This document shows positions 14,331-18,673 of a stretch of DNA of 18,673 nucleotides, piece after piece. Each line of letters begins with the position of its first letter. Position 1 is the stretch's first letter. Made by a program: the position numbers and the translations under genes. Source of the DNA: a bacterium (GTDB lineage: Bacteria; Sysuimicrobiota; Sysuimicrobiia; Sysuimicrobiales; Segetimicrobiaceae). Location: positions 1 to 18,673 of the forward strand of contig DATGHU010000036.1 in assembly GCA_035307765.1 (NCBI GenBank). The letters run 5' to 3'. A model generated the notes under the pieces. The model was not told where the DNA came from, did no database searches, and was given only the letters and a program-made list of their open reading frames with translations.

Positions 14331-16088
14331 ATGGGCAACGCCAGTCGTGTGGCACGGTGGGTGGGGGCGGGGGTGGCGGCGGCGTTGCTCCTGACTCCCC
14401 CGCTCGGAGCCGCTGCCCGCTTCATCCCGGTATCGCAGCTCCATGCCGGGATGACCGGGGTGGGGAAGACCGTCGTCATCGGGACGACGATCTCGGAGTT
14501 TCCTGTGAAGATCCTGGGGGTCCTCCGCAACGCCGGCCCGGCGGGAGATCTGGTCTTGTTTCGCGCCTCCGGTCCGGTGATCGAGGCGGCGGGCGGGCTG
14601 GCCTCCGGCATGAGCGGCAGCCCGATCTACATCGGCGGGCGGCTGGCGGGTGCGTTCAGCTTCGCGTTTCAGTTTGCCGATCCGAGGATCGGATTGTTCA
14701 CCCCGATCGAGGATATGCTGCGGGCGATCCCCGGAAGGGCGAAGATCTCCAGGTCCGGCGAGTACGCGGTGCCCCCGTTTGCGCTCGGCGGGCGTACGAT
14801 CCGCCGCATCGCGTTCGAATCATTCCCCCGGCCTCACATGACCGCCGCGGATACCGCGATCGCCGTCCCCGCGGCGACGCCGTTGTTTGTGTCGGGCCTC
14901 CGTCCGGACGACGCCGCGGAGATGGGTCAGGCGCTTCGGCCGATGGGCCTGCTGCCGATTACGGGGGCCGGGATGACGGATCTGCCCGCGACGATCCCGC
15001 TCGAGCCGGGGAGCGCCATCGGGGTGGCGGTGATGCGGGGAGATCTGGCCGCCTACGCCATCGGCACGTTGACCTACCGAGACGGGAACCGCTTTGTCGC
15101 CTTCGGGCACCCGTTCACGGAACTCGGACACACCGATTTCCTGCTGACCAACGCCACGATCCTGCAAACGGTGCGCGCGCAGGATCACAATCTCAAGGTG
15201 GGCGTCGCGGGCGTGCCGGTCGGCACGATCTCCGAGGATCGCCCCGCCGCCGTCGGGGGGACCCTCGGGGTGTTGCCCCGGATGTTTGGGGTGCGGGTCG
15301 CGGTCCACGACACCGACAGCGGGACCACCCAGCACTTCGGATTTCAGGTGGTCGCGAACAAAGATCTGGCGCCGATCCTGGTCGACCTCGGGACGCGCAG
15401 CGCGGTGGAGCGCGCGCTCAATCGATCCGGCGGGGGAACCGCGCAGGTGCGCATCATCCTGCGCGGACGGATGTTGCCGCGACCGGTGGAGCGGGCAAAC
15501 AACTTCTACAGTGGGAGCGACGTCGCCATCCGGGCACTGAGCGAGGTGCCCCAAGCCCTGCATCTGCTCTTCGAAAACGATTTCGCTGACCTCGGGCCGA
15601 GCGACATGGACATCGACGTCACGGTCACCGACGCGCGGCAGACCGGGACGCTCACGGGGGCGGAGATGCCGAAGGGGCCGATCGCTCCCGGGAGCACCCT
15701 GCACGTGCTGGTGACCGTACGCCCGTTCCGCGAGGCCCCGGTGGTCCGGGACATCGAGCTCCTCGTCCCGGAGGATTTTCCGGAGGGGAGCGCGATGCTC
15801 ACCGTCCGCGGCGGCGGTCCCGCGCTTCCCGCCCCGGCGGCGGCCGCGGGGCCGGTCGGGGCGGGCCTCGATCTCGGGACGATGAAGAATCTCACCGATG
15901 AGATCGCCGGCTTCGAGAGCGGCGAGAGAAACACCGACGTGGTCGTTGACCTGGTCAGCGGCGCGCTCCGCACCCCCGCCCCCGGGGTCGGGACGAAGCC
16001 TCCTCAGGCGGAGACGCGCTGGACGACGTCCTGGGTCCTGAACGGGCGGTTCCAAACCTCCATCGTGATCGGCGGAGGTTCGCGCTGA
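14331..16088 (+). CDS. Secreted SpoIVB-type (S55) peptidase-like protein, copy 2
   Basis: 585 residues, ATG four bases after GGAGGG. Signal peptide: RVARWVGAG, hydrophobic core, cleavage likely near LGAAA. It parallels copy 1 along its whole length: HAGMTGVGKTVVIGTT, FPVKILGVLR, GPVIEAAGG, GMSGSPIYIGGR (Ser95), PIEDML, a middle region with TPLFVSGLRP, then LEPGSAIGVAVMRGD, GTLTYRDGNRFVAFGHPF (His260), and a beta-rich C-terminus with VPEDFPEGSA. The Ser-to-His distance is 165 residues against 175 in copy 1. As in copy 1, the position of the SpoIVB catalytic Asp is not acidic (Ser). The two proteins share motifs but differ at many positions, so the duplication is old. The stop overlaps the likely start of the TamB-like gene, implying co-translation. 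Predicted exported; the substrate is unknown. Confidence 0.78.
   Translation: MGNASRVARWVGAGVAAALLLTPPLGAAARFIPVSQLHAGMTGVGKTVVIGTTISEFPVKILGVLRNAGPAGDLVLFRASGPVIEAAGGLASGMSGSPIYIGGRLAGAFSFAFQFADPRIGLFTPIEDMLRAIPGRAKISRSGEYAVPPFALGGRTIRRIAFESFPRPHMTAADTAIAVPAATPLFVSGLRPDDAAEMGQALRPMGLLPITGAGMTDLPATIPLEPGSAIGVAVMRGDLAAYAIGTLTYRDGNRFVAFGHPFTELGHTDFLLTNATILQTVRAQDHNLKVGVAGVPVGTISEDRPAAVGGTLGVLPRMFGVRVAVHDTDSGTTQHFGFQVVANKDLAPILVDLGTRSAVERALNRSGGGTAQVRIILRGRMLPRPVERANNFYSGSDVAIRALSEVPQALHLLFENDFADLGPSDMDIDVTVTDARQTGTLTGAEMPKGPIAPGSTLHVLVTVRPFREAPVVRDIELLVPEDFPEGSAMLTVRGGGPALPAPAAAAGPVGAGLDLGTMKNLTDEIAGFESGERNTDVVVDLVSGALRTPAPGVGTKPPQAETRWTTSWVLNGRFQTSIVIGGGSR
16071..16078 (+). promoter_or_regulatory. 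Ribosome binding site pointing to a CTG start
   Basis: GGCGGAGG lies inside the end of the second S55-like gene, six bases before CTG 16085. The CTG overlaps that gene's TGA stop. No ATG, GTG or TTG in the TamB-like frame is comparably placed. Confidence 0.5.
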
Positions 16089-18673
16089 CCACCCCGCGGC
16101 CGGGTGCGGCCCGGCGTCCCCCCCGGTGGCCGGGGGCAACGGTGTGGGTCGCGCTCGCCCTCGCCGTGGCGGTGATCGCGGGCGCGCTGGTCAGCCGCTA
16201 TTTCATCGGGGGGTGGTTCGCCGAGGATATCCGCGGCGTCGTGGCGCACCAGCTCGAGGCGAGCCTCGGTCGCCCCGTTTCGCTCAGCGGCGTGAGCGGC
16301 GATGTGATCCACGGGGTTGTTCTTCACAACCTGCGCATCGCGGAGCGCGGCGGATTCGATCGCGGGGTGGCGTTCTCCGCCGCCGAGGTCCGCCTCACGT
16401 TCAACTGGGAGCGACTCCTGGCCCTCCACCCGGACGTCGTCGGCGGGATCGCCCGGGCCGAGCTCGATCAGCCGCACCTGGCTCTCTCCAGGGACGCGGC
16501 GGGGCGCTGGAGCGTCGCCGACCTGATCAGCCCCAAGGGGGCCTCGGGGCCGGTGCGCTTCCGGGGGTTGATCGTGATCAGGCGCGGCGGGCTCGTGTTC
16601 CGCGACGCCTGGGACCTGCCGGCAGCGCCGTTTGCGGCCACCTTCACCCGCCTGGAGGGGCAGGCGGACTTCAGGCGCGGCGATCCCGTCCCGCTGGCGC
16701 TGACGGGATGGAGCACGGAGGGGGAGGGGCTGTCCCTCGCCGGTCGATACCATCCCGGGGGAACCACCGAGTTCGACATCACCGCGACCAACGCGTCCGC
16801 CGCCCATTGGGGGGCGTACCTCGTCCGGATTCGCCAGCTGGCCTGGGAGGGGGGCCGCTTCGGCGGCCGCGCCCATCTGTCGCTGACCCCGTCCGCAACG
16901 GGCATCCAGCTGGACTACGCGGCCAACCTCCAGATGCACGACACCGCCATTCAGTACCGCCCGACGCGGCTGGAGTTTCAACACATCTCCGGGCCGCTCA
17001 CGGTCGACGGCCTGCACGTGGAAACGTCCGGCTTGGTGCTCGTGGCCGGCACCTCGCCGATGGTCGTGGATGGGGCGATGGTCTACGCCGGCGGCCCGTG
17101 GCTGCAACTCGGGATCAAAACCCCCGCCCTCGATCTGGCCACGGTCCAAGCCCTGTTCTTTCCGAACGCGCCCCTCACCCTGTCCGGGAAGGCCGGGGGC
17201 GAGATTCGCGTGACCGGTCCCGTGGGCGCGCTGGATCTCGATGCGGAGATCGCCGGGGCGCAGGGCCGGATCAACGGGCAGCCGTTCGACGGGCTCCATG
17301 CGCGGCTGCAGTACGGGGCCGGCATCTTGAGCCTGACCGGGCTGCGGACGGACGCGGCCGGCGGCCGCCTCGCCGGTGATCTGGTGCTGGACGCGGGGCC
17401 CGGGACGGCCTCGTACCTGTTTAACGGGACGACCAGCGACGTGGACGTGCGCGCTCTGGCCTCCGCGGGACTCTCCGGCCTTACCGCCGTGACGGGGCGG
17501 GTCTCGGGCCGGGTGGTCGGGGTGGGCACCGGGACTCACGTCCAGGTGATGGGCGACGTGAGGATGGGGTCGGGATCGATGCACGGGCTGGGATTCGACG
17601 GGCTGCACGCGATCTTCTGGCACGACGCCGATGGGTCCGTGAACTTGGATGCCCTCACCGGCCGAATCGATGGAGCGACGGTGTACTCCTCCGGGCGGAT
17701 CGGGGCCGATGGGGCGCTCGACCTTGACGTGCTGGCGCAACACCTCTCGCTGGCGGACATCGCGGGGCGGACGGGGCTGCGGGCGGTCCCGCTCGACGGC
17801 TTTGCCGACCTAGAGGGGCACGCGACGGGAACCACGGCCGCGCCGGTCTTCTCGGGGACCGTCACCGCCACGGACGGCCGCCTCGGACCGGTCGCCTTCG
17901 CCCACGCGGTCGGGGACGTCACCGTGAGTTCCCGCGGCATCAGCTCGCGCCGGCTGGACGTGCAGGACGGCCCGGCCGTGTACACGATGAGCGGCGGGAT
18001 CACCTTCCGCCCGCTCGCCGCGGACGACCTGCGCCTCGAGGCGACCGGCGTCGAGGCGCAGTGGCTGACCAACGCCCTGGCCTTTGCCCCGGACATCACC
18101 GGCGCGCTCGCCGCAGACGTGACCGTCAACGGCCCGCTCGCCCGTCCCTCCGTGACCGGACAGGTCACCCTCGACCGCGGCCGCGTCGGCCGGCAGCGGA
18201 TCGACCACGCGGAAGTCCACCTGGCCCCCGACGCGGGGCGGCTCCGCATCGCTGCGGCCTCGGCTCGGGTGAACGGATCCCACCTGGCCGCGTCCGGGAC
18301 GATCGACCCCGCGGGGCCCCTCGACCTGCGCATCCGGGTGGACGGCCTCCGACTGGCGGAGGTCAACGCCACGCTCGGCCTCGCGCTGCCCATCGGGGGG
18401 ATACTGTCGCTCGATGGAACGTTGGGGGGGACCCTCTCCGACCCCCGCGTGTCTGGGACCGTCACCGCTCCCGACCTGGTCGTGGGGGGGCAGGCCTTCG
18501 TCGCTTCGGGGGGGCTCGAATATGGAGGGGGCACGCTTCGCCTGAACGCACTCCAACTCGCCCAGGGCGCCGCGCGGTACCAGCTCTCCGGGGTGCTCCG
18601 GGTCGGCCAGCATCCGTCGGCGGGCCTCGTGCTCGCCGTGGACCACGGGCAGGTCGCCACCGTTCTCTCCGCT
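16085..18673 (+). CDS. AsmA/TamB-like envelope protein (3' end outside window)
   Basis: The frame stays open from CTG 16085 to the right edge, at least 863 residues. From CTG the protein starts with an Arg/Pro-rich cytoplasmic segment (RPGAARRPPRWPG), then one membrane helix (about residues 20-40, VWVALALAVAVIAGALVSRY). The rest is predicted beta-rich, as in AsmA/TamB proteins. Early residues LEASLGRPVSLSGVSGDVIHGVVLHNLRI are the typical AsmA/TamB opening. Later repeats follow the family pattern 'G-x-L-x-G-x(3)-P-x-V-x-G-x-V' (for example near 18112-18180 and 18406-18470). Known members form long hydrophobic grooves that bridge inner and outer membranes and move phospholipids, or act with TamA in outer membrane assembly. 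The alternative start GTG 16142 would remove the basic residues before the helix. The C-terminal domain that separates TamB from AsmA lies outside the window. Confidence 0.8.
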   Translation, partial: MTTPRPGAARRPPRWPGATVWVALALAVAVIAGALVSRYFIGGWFAEDIRGVVAHQLEASLGRPVSLSGVSGDVIHGVVLHNLRIAERGGFDRGVAFSAAEVRLTFNWERLLALHPDVVGGIARAELDQPHLALSRDAAGRWSVADLISPKGASGPVRFRGLIVIRRGGLVFRDAWDLPAAPFAATFTRLEGQADFRRGDPVPLALTGWSTEGEGLSLAGRYHPGGTTEFDITATNASAAHWGAYLVRIRQLAWEGGRFGGRAHLSLTPSATGIQLDYAANLQMHDTAIQYRPTRLEFQHISGPLTVDGLHVETSGLVLVAGTSPMVVDGAMVYAGGPWLQLGIKTPALDLATVQALFFPNAPLTLSGKAGGEIRVTGPVGALDLDAEIAGAQGRINGQPFDGLHARLQYGAGILSLTGLRTDAAGGRLAGDLVLDAGPGTASYLFNGTTSDVDVRALASAGLSGLTAVTGRVSGRVVGVGTGTHVQVMGDVRMGSGSMHGLGFDGLHAIFWHDADGSVNLDALTGRIDGATVYSSGRIGADGALDLDVLAQHLSLADIAGRTGLRAVPLDGFADLEGHATGTTAAPVFSGTVTATDGRLGPVAFAHAVGDVTVSSRGISSRRLDVQDGPAVYTMSGGITFRPLAADDLRLEATGVEAQWLTNALAFAPDITGALAADVTVNGPLARPSVTGQVTLDRGRVGRQRIDHAEVHLAPDAGRLRIAAASARVNGSHLAASGTIDPAGPLDLRIRVDGLRLAEVNATLGLALPIGGILSLDGTLGGTLSDPRVSGTVTAPDLVVGGQAFVASGGLEYGGGTLRLNALQLAQGAARYQLSGVLRVGQHPSAGLVLAVDHGQVATVLSA

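Noticed and set aside
16004-18660. Opposite-strand frames of 579 and 374 codons (16004-17743 and 17536-18660) and a + frame at 16126-17379
   Set aside because: The TamB-like frame is open across the whole region, with a membrane helix and family repeats; the others have shadow composition and no recognisable motifs.
1-18673. tRNA, rRNA, CRISPR array, insertion sequence or phage elements
   Set aside because: Reading both strands I found no T-loop with a matching cloverleaf, no regularly spaced repeats with unique spacers, no transposase or integrase signature and no terminal inverted repeats.

Overview
The window is high-GC bacterial DNA with almost all genes on the + strand. Gene order glmU-prs-(TagO/WecA-type transferase)-wecB resembles Gram-positive/Terrabacteria gene order (glmU/gcaD next to prs). 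The right end encodes a large AsmA/TamB-like protein, a family usually tied to double-membrane envelopes. Together these suggest a GC-rich diderm bacterium of a deep, probably uncultured lineage. I infer this from gene content only and cannot name a phylum.

Layout. (1) 2-1003: the 3' part of a very glycine/asparagine-rich, PGRS-like repeat protein whose start lies outside the window. (2) 1004-1675: a gene-poor spacer with a strong hairpin, a short coding relic and a likely promoter. (3) 1676-4165: a multi-pass membrane protein fused to a spermidine-synthase-like Rossmann domain, with an extra duplicated C-terminal module. (4) 4381-7047: a membrane-anchored PAS/GAF/HD-GYP protein, a predicted cyclic-di-GMP phosphodiesterase. 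(5) 7219-11927: a compact operon for nucleotide-sugar and envelope-glycan precursors. GlmU makes UDP-GlcNAc, Prs makes PRPP, a polyprenyl-phosphate GlcNAc-1-phosphate transferase consumes UDP-GlcNAc, and WecB epimerises UDP-GlcNAc to UDP-ManNAc. (6) 12039-12359: a tiny secreted lipoyl/biotinyl-like protein, bracketed by a fully consensus sigma70 promoter and an intrinsic terminator. (7) 12446-16088: two tandem paralogous secreted proteins with SpoIVB-type (S55) peptidase motifs. (8) 16085-18673: the AsmA/TamB-like protein, running off the right edge; its only start with a good ribosome binding site appears to be CTG.

The most interesting part is 12.0-18.7 kb. The two S55-like proteins carry the SpoIVB motifs in reversed order: the serine motif GMSGSP lies near the N-terminus and the histidine motif GHP lies about 170 residues later. 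In SpoIVB the histidine comes first. This looks like a circular permutation of the S55 fold. The position of the SpoIVB catalytic Asp is not acidic in either copy. The pair sits directly upstream of, and overlaps, an envelope-spanning TamB-like gene, next to a secreted barrel-sandwich domain. I infer a locus for envelope assembly or surveillance whose function I do not recognise.
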